From Nocardioides sp. IC4_145 (GTDB lineage: Bacteria > Actinomycetota > Actinomycetes > Propionibacteriales > Nocardioidaceae), in assembly GCF_011250565.1 (NCBI RefSeq), contig NZ_JAANMS010000039.1, forward strand, positions 1 to 47,223: a stretch of 47,223 nucleotides of DNA, given 5' to 3'. The position numbers were made by a program, and so were the translations under genes. This document shows positions 20,947-30,064 of the stretch, in pieces. Numbering within the stretch: the first letter of the stretch is position 1; each line of letters begins with the position of its first letter. The notes beneath the pieces are model-generated. The model was not told the origin of the DNA, did not search any database, and was given only the letters and a program-made list of their open reading frames with translations.

Positions 20947-21209
20947 TGGGCGGTGACCGTGACGCCGGGCTGGTCGCGCTGTTCGACCGGCTGCCGGAGG
21001 GCTGGTCGGCGGTGACCTACGCCGGGCGGCGCTGGGGCGTCACCCGGGTGGTCCGGGTGGGCGGCCGCGAGCAGAGCGTGTACGCCGAGGAGCTCGGCGG
21101 CACCGACGTCGTCAGCGCGAACCTCTACCTCGCCGCCTCCGGACCGCTCCTCAAGCCCTGCGAGATGCCCGCCGACGTGGTGCTGGAGTTCCTGGCGGGG
21201 TGGGAGTGA
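20946..21209 (+). CDS. Small conserved protein of unknown function
   Basis: An 87-residue protein, ATG 20946, overlapping the malQ stop by one base. It contains FDRLPEGWSAVTYAGRRWGV, a short basic strand region, then SVYAEELGGTDVVSANLYLA and a C-terminal PCEMPADVVLEFL. I recall similar small actinobacterial proteins, some labelled peptide methionine sulfoxide reductase, but no MsrA/B catalytic motif is present, so I do not use that name. There is no signal peptide or membrane helix. Coupling to malQ suggests co-expression; function is unknown. Confidence 0.75.
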   Translation: MGGDRDAGLVALFDRLPEGWSAVTYAGRRWGVTRVVRVGGREQSVYAEELGGTDVVSANLYLAASGPLLKPCEMPADVVLEFLAGWE

Positions 21210-21223
21210 CGGCGTGTGACTCG

Positions 21224-21310
21224 CAGCATCCCAAGTTAACCGGGGACATGTGAGCTTCCCGGCCCTCGCAATGGCCGTGAAGCGTCAGCATCCCAAGCGA
21301 ACCTGGGATG
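21224..21310. repeat. Two direct copies of an imperfect palindrome between convergent genes
   Basis: CAGCATCCCAAG is followed by TTAACCGGGG at 21224-21245 and by CGAACCTGGG at 21286-21307. In copy 2 CATCCCA (21289-21295) pairs with TGGGATG (21304-21310) around an 8-base loop; copy 1 is a degenerate version. The region lies between two converging genes and probably works as a bidirectional terminator. The doubling is unusual. Confidence 0.6.
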
Positions 21311-21321
21311 GTGACACCCCC

Positions 21322-22185
21322 TCAGCCGAGCGCCCGGACGGCCTCGTGGATGGCGAGCGTGCGGCGGGCGGAGTCGACGTGGAGGTTCTCGACCATCCGG
21401 CCGTTGTAGGTGACGACGCCCGACCCGGCGCCGTCCTCCCAGGCCTGGATCAGCCCGCGGGCGTCCTCGACGGCCTGCTCGGAGGGGGCGAAGGCGGTGT
21501 TGGCGCCCTCGACCTGGCCGGGGTGGATGAGGGTCTTGCCGTCGAAACCCATCTCGCGGCCCTGGCGGCACTCGGCGAGGAAGCCGTCGGTGTCCTTGAC
21601 GTCGTTGTAGACGCCGTCGAGCACCGCGATGCCGGCGGCGCGCGCGGCCAGCAGGATGGTGTGCAGGCTGGGGAGGATCGGGGCGCGGCCGGGGACGTGC
21701 TCGGCGTACAGCTCCTTGACCAGGTCGTTGGTGCCGATGACGAACGCCGTCAGCCGCTCGCTCGCGCGGGCGATGCTGAGCGCGTCGAGGACCGCGACGG
21801 GGGTCTCGATCATCGCCCAGAGCTTGGTGTGGTCCGGGGCGCCGGCCTTCTCGAGCGCGTCGACGAGCTGGTGGACCTCGGCGGCGCTGCCGACCTTCGG
21901 CACCACGATCGCGTCCGGACCGGCCTGGGCGATCGCGGCGAGGTCGGCGTCGTGCCACTGGGTGCCGATGCCGTTGGCGCGGATGGTGACCGTACGACGG
22001 CCGTACTCGCCGCTGGCGGCCGCGGCGCAGGCGGACTCGCGGGCCGCCTCCTTCGCGTCCGGGGCGACGGCGTCCTCGAGGTCGAGGATCAGCGCGTCGC
22101 ACGCGATCGACTTGGCCTTCTCCAGCGCCCGCTCGTTGGAGCTGGGCATGTAGAGGACGCTGCGCAGGGGGGTGAAGTCGGTCAT
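21322..22185 (-). CDS. CitE-like CoA-ester lyase (HpcH/HpaI aldolase family)
   Basis: A 287-residue TIM-barrel enzyme of the CitE/malyl-CoA lyase family, which cleaves or hydrolyses beta-hydroxyacyl-CoA esters using Mg2+. Landmarks are LRSVLYMPSSNERALEKAKS at the start, LILDLEDAVAPDAKEAAR (metal/substrate region), VPKVGSAAEVHQLVDALE, WAMIETPVAVLDA (Glu metal ligand) and GFDGKTLIHPGQVE near the C-terminus. The stop-to-start gap from the upstream paralogue is one base, so both are made from one mRNA. Possible reactions include (3S)-citramalyl-CoA or malyl-CoA cleavage; I cannot choose between them. Confidence 0.88.
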   Translation of the reverse strand: MTDFTPLRSVLYMPSSNERALEKAKSIACDALILDLEDAVAPDAKEAARESACAAAASGEYGRRTVTIRANGIGTQWHDADLAAIAQAGPDAIVVPKVGSAAEVHQLVDALEKAGAPDHTKLWAMIETPVAVLDALSIARASERLTAFVIGTNDLVKELYAEHVPGRAPILPSLHTILLAARAAGIAVLDGVYNDVKDTDGFLAECRQGREMGFDGKTLIHPGQVEGANTAFAPSEQAVEDARGLIQAWEDGAGSGVVTYNGRMVENLHVDSARRTLAIHEAVRALG

Positions 22186-22186
22186 C

Positions 22187-23275
22187 TCAGGCCTCGGTCT
22201 CGATCGCGTCGTACTGCTGCTTCAGCTCCGGGTCGACGGCGGCGAGCTGCTCGGCGAGCTCCACCATCACCAGGCACTGCTTGAGGGAGGCGTCGTCCTC
22301 CATCTTCCCGTCGAGCATCACCGCGCCGGTGCCGTCGCCCATCGCGGCGACGACGCGACGGGCGTGGGCGACGTCCTCGACGCTCGGGCTGAAGACCCGG
22401 TTGGCGATCGCGATCTGCTTGGGGTGCAGGCTCCACGTGCCGACGCAGCCGAGCAGGAACGCGTTGCGGAACTGGTCCTCGCACGCGGTCGTGTCGCTGA
22501 TGTCGCCGAACGGCCCGTAGTAGGGGTAGATGCCGTGCATCGCGCACGCGTCGACCATGCGCGCGATCGTGTAGTGCCACAGGTCCTGCTGGTACGTCGC
22601 CCGGCTGGCCTCGAGGTTGGCCACGCCGTCGATGCGGGGCGGGTCCTCGCGGACGAGGTAGCCCGGGTGGCCGCCGCCGACGCGGGTGGTCTTCATCCGG
22701 CGGTCCGCGGCCAGGTCGGCCGGGCCGAGGGAGAGCCCCTGCATGCGCGGGCTCGCGCCGCAGATCTCCTCGACGTTGGCCACGCCGCGCGCGGTCTCGA
22801 GGATCGCGTGGACGAGGATCGGCTTCTCGAGGCCGGCCTTCGCCTCGAGCTGGGCGAGCAGCCGGTCGACGTAGTGGATGTCCTCGGCGCCCTGCACCTT
22901 CGGCACCATGATCACGTCGAGCTTGTCGCCGATCGCCGGCACGAGGGTGGTGAGGTCGTCGAGCACCCACGGGCTGTCCAGCGCGTTGATCCGCGTCCAC
23001 AGCTGGGTCGGGCCGAAGTCCGTCTCCTGCGCGATCTCGACCAGGCCTTCGCGCGCGGCCTCCTTGTTGTCGGCCTTGATCGCGTCCTCGAGGTTGCCGA
23101 GCAGCACGTCGACCGTGCCGACCATGTCCGGCACCTTGGCGGCCATCTTCGGGTTGCTCGGGTCGAAGAAGTGGATCGCCCGGCTCGGGCGGGCCGGGAT
23201 CTCCCGCAGCGGCGTCGGAGCGCCGACGGCGAGAGGCCGGAAGAAGTCCTTGGGGCTGCGGCTCGCGGCGGTCAT
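22187..23275 (-). CDS. CitE-like CoA-ester lyase/hydrolase, longer paralogue
   Basis: A 362-residue member of the HpcH/HpaI (CitE) superfamily and the first gene of the pair. It has [20 protein letters not shown] near the N-terminus, [69 protein letters not shown] and [20 protein letters not shown]. Its length and the LGPADLAA block are like those of malyl-CoA lyase/thioesterase-type proteins rather than citrate lyase beta subunit. It may act with the shorter paralogue on successive or related CoA esters. ATG 23275; the short upstream gap (65 bp) to the DUF1992 gene may hold its promoter. Confidence 0.87.
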   Translation of the reverse strand: MTAASRSPKDFFRPLAVGAPTPLREIPARPSRAIHFFDPSNPKMAAKVPDMVGTVDVLLGNLEDAIKADNKEAAREGLVEIAQETDFGPTQLWTRINALDSPWVLDDLTTLVPAIGDKLDVIMVPKVQGAEDIHYVDRLLAQLEAKAGLEKPILVHAILETARGVANVEEICGASPRMQGLSLGPADLAADRRMKTTRVGGGHPGYLVREDPPRIDGVANLEASRATYQQDLWHYTIARMVDACAMHGIYPYYGPFGDISDTTACEDQFRNAFLLGCVGTWSLHPKQIAIANRVFSPSVEDVAHARRVVAAMGDGTGAVMLDGKMEDDASLKQCLVMVELAEQLAAVDPELKQQYDAIETEA

Positions 23276-23340
23276 GGGGCGGAACGTAGCAGCGGGCGGT
23301 TACCCGTCGGTATGACGGATCTGACAGGTTTGGTCGCGGC

Positions 23341-23919
23341 TCAGTCCGTCCGGCCCCGCCGCTGCCACCAGCGCCGTCGGGGCTCGGGACGGGAGGCGGC
23401 GAGGGCAGCGCGCTGGGCCTCGAGGCGGGCGGTACGCCGTGCGCGCCAGGCCGCGATCGTGGCGTCGACGTCGCGGGGCATGGTGATCAGTGGCGGGCCC
23501 GGGGAGAGCGAGTAGCGGGCCCGGATGACGCGGGCGTTGAAGTCCTCGACCTCGCGGCGCACGTCGCCCTCGAAGGCGATCGTGTCGAGGTGGTCGTCGA
23601 GGCCGGCGTCCTCCTTGCGCAGCGCGACGCTCGGCGGGAGGACCGTGATCTGCTCCCGCTCGACGAGCCGCTTGATCCACCAGTCGGGGTCGTGCTCCTT
23701 GCCGAGGTCCTTGATCGGCTTCCCGGCGCCGGGGAGGTCCTCGAACTCGCCCTTCGCCATCGCGACGCGGACCTGCTGGTCGACCCAGGAGGCCTGGTTG
23801 GCGATCCGGGCGTGCGCGGCCGACTGGCCGCTGCGCTTGCGCCGCTCGGCCTCGTCCTCGGCGTTCGACCGCTCGGTGGGGCGCGCGGTCTCGGGCCGCT
23901 CGTCGGGGTGCTGGGTCAT
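23341..23919 (-). CDS. DUF1992 (DnaJC28-like) protein
   Basis: A 192-residue cytoplasmic protein with the conserved DUF1992 core, shared with the C-terminal part of animal DNAJC28 and with bacterial YhdN-like proteins. The signature is VAMAKGEFEDLPGAGKPIKD followed by LGKEHDPDWWIKRLVEREQI and LPPSVALRKE. The N-terminus (about 30 residues) is polar and probably disordered, and the C-terminus is very basic (RPEPRRRWWQRRGR), suggesting nucleic acid or membrane contact. No J domain is present. The biochemical role of the family is not established. It is likely transcribed on its own. Confidence 0.85.
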   Translation of the reverse strand: MTQHPDERPETARPTERSNAEDEAERRKRSGQSAAHARIANQASWVDQQVRVAMAKGEFEDLPGAGKPIKDLGKEHDPDWWIKRLVEREQITVLPPSVALRKEDAGLDDHLDTIAFEGDVRREVEDFNARVIRARYSLSPGPPLITMPRDVDATIAAWRARRTARLEAQRAALAASRPEPRRRWWQRRGRTD

Positions 23920-23975
23920 CGGTCATCCACTCCGCCCCCGAGTCTAGGAGCGGGCGCGAGGGCTCAGGTCCGGGC

Positions 23976-25466
23976 TCAGACCCAGGTCGTCTGGTGCTCG
24001 ACCGGCGACTCGGCCGCGCGGGCCGGCATCCGCAGCAGCACGAGGGCGGCGAGCAGGGCGGCGACCGCGCAGATCGACCACACGGTGAGGTAGCCGCTGA
24101 GCGGCGCCTGGCCCTCGTCGGGGCCCTCGAGCGAGCCGGTCGCGGCCAGCGCGATCGCGAAGACCGAGGAGGCGAGCGCGCCGCCGACGGTCTTGGTCGC
24201 GTTGGTCATGCCGGTCGCGAAGCCGGTGCGCTCGGCTGGCGCGGCGGCAGCCGCGGTCGCGGGGAGTGCGGCGACCAGCGCGCCGGAGCCGAGACCGATC
24301 ACGGCCATGTTGGTGAGCGCCTGGGCGGTGGTGTCGTGCAGCGGCAGCCACAGCGCGTAGCCGAGCGCGACCAGCAGCGCGGAGCACACCAGCGCGTTGC
24401 GGGCGCCGAGCAGCCGGGAGGTGAGCGGCAGCGTGAAGGCGCCGATCGCCATGAAGACCACGTAGACGCCGATCAGCGTGGACACGAACGACGCGCTCGC
24501 GCCGAGGCCGTAGCCGGCGACGTCGGGGTCGGTCCGCGCGAAGGTCGACAGCGGGATCTGCGCGCCGAGCACCGACATGCCGAAGAGGAACGCCGTGAGC
24601 TGCACCGGCCACTGGCCGGCGGAACGGAGCAGGCGCACGTCGACGATGGGGTCCGGCCGCGCGTCCTCGTGGCGCACGAAGGGCACGAACGTCGCCAGGC
24701 CGGCCAGCACCAGCGCCCACGCCAGCACGCTGGTGGGGCCCTCGAGCCGGATGACGACGAGGCCGGCCATCACCAGGCCGAGCGCGGCGATCACCAGCGC
24801 CAGCCCGCCCCAGTCGAAGCGGCCCCAGTCGACCCCCTCGGGCGACTCGCCCGGGACGTCCTCGACGCCGAACCAGATGACGACCAGGCAGATCGTCACC
24901 GCGATCGCCGGCAGGGCGAGCAGCACGTTCATCGAGGTCGCCTCGACGAGCGCCCCGGAGGTCAGCGCGCCGATGATGACGGCCAGCTCGAGCGCACCGA
25001 CCAGCACGGCGGCGGACCGGCGGGTCAGGAGCGCCTGTCGCCCGCTGCCGGCGGTGCGCCGGTGGATGATCGCGACCTCGAGCGGCAGCCACACGACGTA
25101 CGCGCCCTGCAGCGCCCACCCGATGAGGAACGTCGTGAAGCCGGGCGCGAACGCCAGGACCCACGACCCGAGGGCGGTGACGGCGGTGGAGAGGAGCAGC
25201 ACCTTCTTGTGGCCGACCAGGTCGCCGAGGCGGGCCAGCGGCGGCACGACCAGCGCGGAGACGATCAGCTGCGCCGCCTCGAACCAGTTGACGTCGGCGT
25301 CGCTGATCCCGAGGTGGTCGGCGATGTCGCTGAAGATCGGCGTGTAGTAGCCCTGGAGGACCCCGCTCGCCAGCTCGACGACGACGAGGAAGCCGACGAC
25401 CGCGGCGAGGCCGCGCACCCGCGGGTCGGACGTCAGGCCGGTGCTGCTGCCGGTGGGGGCGGTCAT
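23976..25466 (-). CDS. MFS transporter
   Basis: A 496-residue major facilitator permease with about 14 hydrophobic segments. The N-terminal half shows VELASGVLQGYYTPIFSDIA and LARLGDLVGHKKVLLLSTAV (motif A). A central cytoplasmic segment contains EDVPGESPEGVDWGRFDWGG, as in DHA2-like proteins. ATG 25466 overlaps the stop of the upstream M20 peptidase gene by 4 bases (ATGA), so expression is coupled. The pairing suggests transport of a peptide or amide related to the peptidase, which is inference only. No substrate can be assigned. Confidence 0.87.
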   Translation of the reverse strand: MTAPTGSSTGLTSDPRVRGLAAVVGFLVVVELASGVLQGYYTPIFSDIADHLGISDADVNWFEAAQLIVSALVVPPLARLGDLVGHKKVLLLSTAVTALGSWVLAFAPGFTTFLIGWALQGAYVVWLPLEVAIIHRRTAGSGRQALLTRRSAAVLVGALELAVIIGALTSGALVEATSMNVLLALPAIAVTICLVVIWFGVEDVPGESPEGVDWGRFDWGGLALVIAALGLVMAGLVVIRLEGPTSVLAWALVLAGLATFVPFVRHEDARPDPIVDVRLLRSAGQWPVQLTAFLFGMSVLGAQIPLSTFARTDPDVAGYGLGASASFVSTLIGVYVVFMAIGAFTLPLTSRLLGARNALVCSALLVALGYALWLPLHDTTAQALTNMAVIGLGSGALVAALPATAAAAAPAERTGFATGMTNATKTVGGALASSVFAIALAATGSLEGPDEGQAPLSGYLTVWSICAVAALLAALVLLRMPARAAESPVEHQTTWV

Positions 25467-26863
25467 GAGGGGAGCCTCTCGATCAGGCGGCGGTACCACC
25501 GCACGCCGTCCAGGAACGCGTCGACGCCCAGGTGCTCGTCGTAGGAGTGGATCGACTCGCGCTGCGCCTTGGTCATCCGGAACGGCGCGAACCGGTAGAC
25601 CCGGTCGCAGATGCGGGTGAAGAAGCGCGAGTCGGTGGCGGCCATCATCACGTACGGCGACGGGACGGCGTCGGGGAACAGCTCGGCGATCGTCGTCTCG
25701 ATGAGCCCGAACGCCTCGTCGCGCGGGGAGACCGGGCTCGGCTCGTCCTGCTCCACGACGTCGATGTGGACCTCGTCGTCGGCGACGACCTTGCGCACGT
25801 GCTCGAGCACGCCGGCCACGGTGTCGCCGACCATGATCCGGATGTTGACGCCGGCCTTCGCGGTCGCGGCGACCACGTTGAGCGCGGGGCTGCCCGAGAG
25901 GGTGGTGACCGCGAACGTCGTCCGTGTCATCGCCGCGGGCTCCGGCCCGGCCGCGATCAGCGCGCGGGTGAGCACCGGGCCCAGGCGGCCGGCGTTGGCC
26001 ATCAGCGCGCGCAGGGGCAGTGGCGCGTGCGGCGCCAGCCGGCGGAAGAGCTCGATCGTCGGCTCCGGCGTGCTGGCCGGCATGGGGGAGCGGTCGATGC
26101 GGGTGATCGCCCGGGCGATGCGTGCGGTCGGGCCCATCCGTGCCGGGGTCGAGGCGTGGCCGCCGCGGCCCTCGACGCGCAGCTCGAGAGAGGTCACGCC
26201 CTTCTCGGTCACGCCGACCACCCCGACGGGAGCGGCCACGCCCGGGAACGCCTCGCTCGCGACCGCCCCGCCCTCGTCGAGGACGAACCACGGCCGCACG
26301 TCGCGGCGTACCAGCTCCTCCACGGCGAGCGTCGCGGCCTCGCCCGAGACCTCCTCGTTGCAGCCGAAGGAGAGCCAGACGTCCTGCGCCGGCACGAATC
26401 CTTCCTCGAGGAGCGTCTCGACCGCCTCGCAGATCCCGGCGACGCAGCCCTTGTCGTCGAGGGTGCCGCGGCCCCAGATGTTCCCGTCGACGACGTCGCC
26501 GGAGAACGCCGGGTGCTGCCAGGTGCCCTCGACCGGGACGACGTCGAGGTGAGCCATCAGCACGACCGGCCGCTCCTTGCTGCGGCCGGGCCAGCGGAAC
26601 AGCAGCGCGTGGGTGGGGATGCGGGTCAGCTCGAGCCGCTCGTGCAGCAGCGGGAACTGCCGCTCCAGCTCGACCAGCAGCCGGTCGAACGCGTCGGTGT
26701 CGACCAGCGACCGGTCGCGATGGCTGACCGTCGGGATGCGCACGAGCGCCTGCAGCTTCCCGACGGCGCGCGCGTGGTCGCGCGCGCCTCCCCCTGTGCT
26801 CTCCCCGGGCGTCACCGGCGCGACGCTACCGCGCCGCGACGGTCTCGGATGCGAGATCGGCAC
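25463..26863 (-). CDS. M20-family metallopeptidase (CPS1/PM20D1-like carboxypeptidase)
   Basis: A 466-residue dizinc aminoacylase/carboxypeptidase of family M20. Metal-binding elements are in order: LMAHLDVVPVEGTWQHPAFS (His, then Asp), WGRGTLDDKGCVAG (bridging Asp), FGCNEEVSGE (catalytic Glu pair) and FVLDEGGAV. The dimerisation lid region is marked by GRGGHASTPA. The C-terminal His is in SIHSYDEHLG. Length and motifs fit the Cps1/PM20D1 branch, which hydrolyses peptides or N-acyl amino acids. The start is uncertain: GTG 26863 gives the longest form, while GTG 26815 would remove 16 basic residues; neither has a clear SD. It is coupled to the MFS gene by an ATGA overlap. Confidence 0.9.
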   Translation of the reverse strand: MPISHPRPSRRGSVAPVTPGESTGGGARDHARAVGKLQALVRIPTVSHRDRSLVDTDAFDRLLVELERQFPLLHERLELTRIPTHALLFRWPGRSKERPVVLMAHLDVVPVEGTWQHPAFSGDVVDGNIWGRGTLDDKGCVAGICEAVETLLEEGFVPAQDVWLSFGCNEEVSGEAATLAVEELVRRDVRPWFVLDEGGAVASEAFPGVAAPVGVVGVTEKGVTSLELRVEGRGGHASTPARMGPTARIARAITRIDRSPMPASTPEPTIELFRRLAPHAPLPLRALMANAGRLGPVLTRALIAAGPEPAAMTRTTFAVTTLSGSPALNVVAATAKAGVNIRIMVGDTVAGVLEHVRKVVADDEVHIDVVEQDEPSPVSPRDEAFGLIETTIAELFPDAVPSPYVMMAATDSRFFTRICDRVYRFAPFRMTKAQRESIHSYDEHLGVDAFLDGVRWYRRLIERLPS

Positions 26864-26920
26864 ACCGGGTGGGTGCTTGTCCGGCGCGGGCCGTGACGGT
26901 GGGATGGGCGCGTGCCCGAC

Positions 26921-27529
26921 TCACCAACGACCGCGGTGGACGACGTCCTCGACCGGCTTGCGCGGCCGGCGTGTGGGCGAGCCGGCGGCGCCGAGGTCCG
27001 GCACCCGGTGGCCGACGGTGATCGCGCCGACCGGGTCGAACTGCGGCGGGATGCCGAAGGCGTCCTTGAGCGCCGGGTAGGCCTCCGGCGGCACGCCGAT
27101 GAAGCACGCCCCGAGCCCCTCGTCGACCGCCGTCTGCAGGATCAGCAGGCTGGCCATCGCGGTGTCCATGTGCCAGAACGGCATCGGCCAGCGCGACTCC
27201 TCCTGGTCGGTCCAGCCCTTGTCCGGCTCGGCGTAGCGGCCCAGGTAGGCGGCCTTGCTGCTGCACGGGACGATCACCACCGGCGCGGTCATCATCCCGG
27301 CGAGCCACGAGTCCGGCTCGGCCATCGCGTCGGGTCCGGCGGTCGACTCCCAGTAGCGGTGCACGTCCTCGGGGGTGTCGAGCACGAGGAAGCCCCAGCC
27401 CTGGCTGAAGCCGGCGCTCGGCGCCCGGGTCGCGTTGTCGACGAGGCGGGTGACGACGGCCGGGTCGACCGGCCGCTCGTCGTACCTGCGGACCATGCGG
27501 CGGCGACGGACGACGTCCTGGAACTCCAT
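26921..27529 (-). CDS. Nitroreductase-family FMN oxidoreductase
   Basis: A 202-residue nitroreductase-fold protein that would use FMN and NAD(P)H to reduce nitro groups, quinones or related compounds. FMN-contact sequences are VVRRRRMVRRYDERPVDPAV at the N-terminus, NATRAPSAGFSQGWGFLVLD, and DTAMASLLILQTAVDEGLGA with CFIGVPPEA near the C-terminal third. The chain ends with GHRVPDLGAAGSPTRRPRKP, typical of actinobacterial members. Its ATG (27529) lies only 10 bp from the divergent allC-like start, so the two promoters must overlap the opposite coding regions or the neighbouring start lies further in. The substrate is unknown. Confidence 0.9.
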   Translation of the reverse strand: MEFQDVVRRRRMVRRYDERPVDPAVVTRLVDNATRAPSAGFSQGWGFLVLDTPEDVHRYWESTAGPDAMAEPDSWLAGMMTAPVVIVPCSSKAAYLGRYAEPDKGWTDQEESRWPMPFWHMDTAMASLLILQTAVDEGLGACFIGVPPEAYPALKDAFGIPPQFDPVGAITVGHRVPDLGAAGSPTRRPRKPVEDVVHRGRW

Positions 27530-27539
27530 GCGCGGAAGT

Positions 27540-28751
27540 ATGGGGCCTGCCGTGGCTGACCCACGTGCGACCGTCGACGACTTCGAGCGGATGTGGGCGG
27601 ACCTGGCGCCGGTGGGCCGGTCGGCCGCGACCGGTGGGTACCTCCGGCAGCCGTGGACGAGCGCGGAGCTCGAGCTGCGGGCGTGGTTCGCCGAGCAGGC
27701 GGCCGCGCGCGGGCTGGTCGTCGAGACCGACGCGGTCGGCAACACGGTGGGCTGGTGGGGAACGGGGACGGGCCCGGGCGTGCTGACCGGGTCGCACCTG
27801 GACTCCGTCGTGGACGGCGGGGCGTACGACGGCCCGCTCGGCGTGGTCTCCGCGCTCGCGGCGGTCGACCGGTTGCGCGAGCGCGGCGTGGTGCCCTCCC
27901 GACCGCTGGGCGTGGGGGTGTTCGTCGAGGAGGAGGGCTCGCGGTTCGGCCTGGCCTGCCTCGGGTCGCGGCTCGCGACCGGGTCGGTCACCTGGGCGGA
28001 CGTCGAGGGACTCACCGACCGCGACGGGGTGCGGCTGGGCGACGTCGTGGAGGGCGGCTCGTCCTCCCTGCTCGAGGGCGTCGGGTGCTTCGTCGAGCTC
28101 CACGTCGAGCAGGGCCGGGCGCTGGTCGACCTGGACGCTCCGGTCGGGGTGGCGAGCGGGATCTGGCCGCACGGCCGGTGGCGCTTCGACTTCGCCGGGA
28201 CCGCCGACCACGCCGGCACCACGCGGATGGAGGACCGGGCCGACCCGGTGCTGACCTTCTCGATGACGGCACTCGCCGCGAACAAGCAGGCGCGGCTGGC
28301 CGCGCCGGACGCCCGGGCCACCTTCGGCCGGGTCGAGGTCGCGCCCAACGGCACCAACGCCATCCCCTCGCGCGTCTCGGCCTGGCTCGACGCGCGGTGC
28401 TCGTCGGAGCCCGCACTGACCGCGTTGGTCGCTGCGGTGACCGAGCACGCCGTGGCGCGAGCCGAGCGCGACGGGACCTCGGTGACGGTGACGGCGGAGT
28501 CGGTCTCGGGTGCGGTGTCGTTCGAGCGGCCGCTCGTGGACCCGGTCGCCGGTCGGCGGCGGTGGCCGGTGCTCCCGACCCAGGCGGGCCACGACGCGGG
28601 CGCGCTGTCGGCCGCGGGCATCCCGAGCGCGATGCTCTTCGTCCGCAACCCGACCGGCGTCTCGCACTCGCCGGCCGAGCACGCGGAGATCGCCGACTGC
28701 CTCGCCGGCGTCGAGGCGCTGGCCGACGTGCTCGAGGAGTCGCTGCGGTGA
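27540..28751 (+). CDS. AllC-like M20 amidohydrolase in the hut operon (candidate N-formylglutamate hydrolase)
   Basis: A 403-residue member of the allantoate amidohydrolase/N-carbamoyl-L-amino-acid hydrolase group of M20 peptidases. Metal ligands are visible in TGSHLDSVVDGGAYDGPLGV, FVEEEGSRFGLACLGSRLA and VELHVEQG, the lid segment in TADHAGTTRMEDRADP, and the C-terminal His in VSHSPAEHA. By family it hydrolyses a small N-substituent such as carbamoyl from an amino acid. It is the first gene of an overlapping operon with hutF and hutI (GTGA junctions). HutF releases N-formylglutamate and no hutG is in view, so this enzyme probably completes the pathway to glutamate; that step is my inference. 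The start is ATG 27540, with GTG 27552 possible. Confidence 0.85.
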   Translation: MGPAVADPRATVDDFERMWADLAPVGRSAATGGYLRQPWTSAELELRAWFAEQAAARGLVVETDAVGNTVGWWGTGTGPGVLTGSHLDSVVDGGAYDGPLGVVSALAAVDRLRERGVVPSRPLGVGVFVEEEGSRFGLACLGSRLATGSVTWADVEGLTDRDGVRLGDVVEGGSSSLLEGVGCFVELHVEQGRALVDLDAPVGVASGIWPHGRWRFDFAGTADHAGTTRMEDRADPVLTFSMTALAANKQARLAAPDARATFGRVEVAPNGTNAIPSRVSAWLDARCSSEPALTALVAAVTEHAVARAERDGTSVTVTAESVSGAVSFERPLVDPVAGRRRWPVLPTQAGHDAGALSAAGIPSAMLFVRNPTGVSHSPAEHAEIADCLAGVEALADVLEESLR

Positions 28752-30064
28752 GCGACCGGCTGCTGCTCGAGCGGGCGTGGGTGGACGGCAAGGTCCGCGA
28801 CGACGTGCTCGTCGTGGTGGAGGGCGGGCGGTTCACGGCGGTCGTGCCGGGTGCCTCGGTCGCCGGTGCCGACGCCGAGCGGGTCGCCGGGCTCGCGTTG
28901 CCCGGGCTGGCCAACTGCCACAGCCACGCCTTCCACCGGGCCCTGCGCGGGCGGACGCAGCGGGGGAGCGGGACGTTCTGGACCTGGCGGGAGCAGATGT
29001 ACGACGTCGCCGGCCGGCTCACGCCGGAGGGCTACGGGCGGCTGGCGCGCGCGGTGTTCCGGGAGATGGTCGCCGGTGGGATCACGACGGTCGGGGAGTT
29101 CCACTACCTGCACCACCGGCCGGACGGCACGGCGTACGACGACCCGAACGCCTTCGGCCACGCGCTCGCCGACGCCGCCCGGGACGCCGGGATCCGGCTG
29201 GTGCTGCTCAACGCGTGCTACCTCAGCTCGGGGTTCGGTGCGCCGCCCACGACCGCGCAGCTGCGCTACGTCGACGGGTCCGCGGCCGGCTGGAGCGACA
29301 GGACCGCGCGGTTGACCGGTTCTGTCGCCGCGGGCCGGCTCCGCGTGGGGGCGGCGATCCACTCGGTGCGGGCGGTGCCGCGCGAGGAGCTGGGCGCGTT
29401 CCGGGACCGGGCGCCGCTGCACGTGCACCTCTCGGAGCAGCCGGCCGAGAACGACGACTGCCGGGCGGCGTACGGCGTCACCCCCACGCGGCTGCTGCAC
29501 GACGCGGGCCTGCTGGGGCACGGCACGACCGTCGTGCACGCGACCCACCTCACCGACGAGGACGTCGCGCTCCTGGGCGACAGCGGCACGAACGCCTGCT
29601 TCTGCCCGACCACCGAGCGCGACCTCGGCGACGGCATCGGCCCGGGCCGGCGGCTGCGCGACGCCGGCGCCCGGCTGAGCCTGGGGTCGGACAGCCACGC
29701 GGTGGTCGACCTGTTCGAGGAGATGCGCGCCCTCGAGCTCGACGAGCGGCTCGCGACCCGCACCCGCGGCCACTGGACCGCGGCCGAGCTGCTCGCCGCC
29801 GGGACGCGCCACGACAGCCTCGGCGTCGACGACGCCGGCGCGATCGAGGTCGGGCGGCGGGCGGACCTGGTCGTCGTCGACACCCGGTCGGTCCGCACCG
29901 CCGGGACGGGCGCCGACGAGCACACGGCCGTCTTCGCGGCGAGCGCGACGGACGTCGTGCGGACGATGGTCGACGGCCGGGTCGTGTGGGACCGGGACGA
30001 GGACGGTGCGGCTGAGGCGCTGGGGCGCGCGCTCGCCACGGCGATCGAGGAGGTGTGGCGGTGA
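28748..30064 (+). CDS. hutF: Formimidoylglutamate deiminase
   Basis: HutF hydrolyses N-formimidoyl-L-glutamate to N-formyl-L-glutamate and ammonia. The 438-residue protein is an amidohydrolase-superfamily TIM barrel. Key residues are in [20 protein letters not shown] (first metal His pair), [10 protein letters not shown] (His and Glu), [10 protein letters not shown] and [20 protein letters not shown] (Asp). [10 protein letters not shown] is another HutF-typical block. The presence of HutF means the organism uses the five-step route, so a formylglutamate hydrolase is required. GTG 28748 overlaps the preceding stop by 4 bases, and its own stop overlaps hutI. Confidence 0.95.
   Translation: MSDRLLLERAWVDGKVRDDVLVVVEGGRFTAVVPGASVAGADAERVAGLALPGLANCHSHAFHRALRGRTQRGSGTFWTWREQMYDVAGRLTPEGYGRLARAVFREMVAGGITTVGEFHYLHHRPDGTAYDDPNAFGHALADAARDAGIRLVLLNACYLSSGFGAPPTTAQLRYVDGSAAGWSDRTARLTGSVAAGRLRVGAAIHSVRAVPREELGAFRDRAPLHVHLSEQPAENDDCRAAYGVTPTRLLHDAGLLGHGTTVVHATHLTDEDVALLGDSGTNACFCPTTERDLGDGIGPGRRLRDAGARLSLGSDSHAVVDLFEEMRALELDERLATRTRGHWTAAELLAAGTRHDSLGVDDAGAIEVGRRADLVVVDTRSVRTAGTGADEHTAVFAASATDVVRTMVDGRVVWDRDEDGAAEALGRALATAIEEVWR

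Noticed and set aside
20946..21209. Peptide methionine sulfoxide reductase
   Set aside because: At 87 residues it lacks the MsrA GCFWG and MsrB CxxC/RYC motifs, so the name would be misleading.
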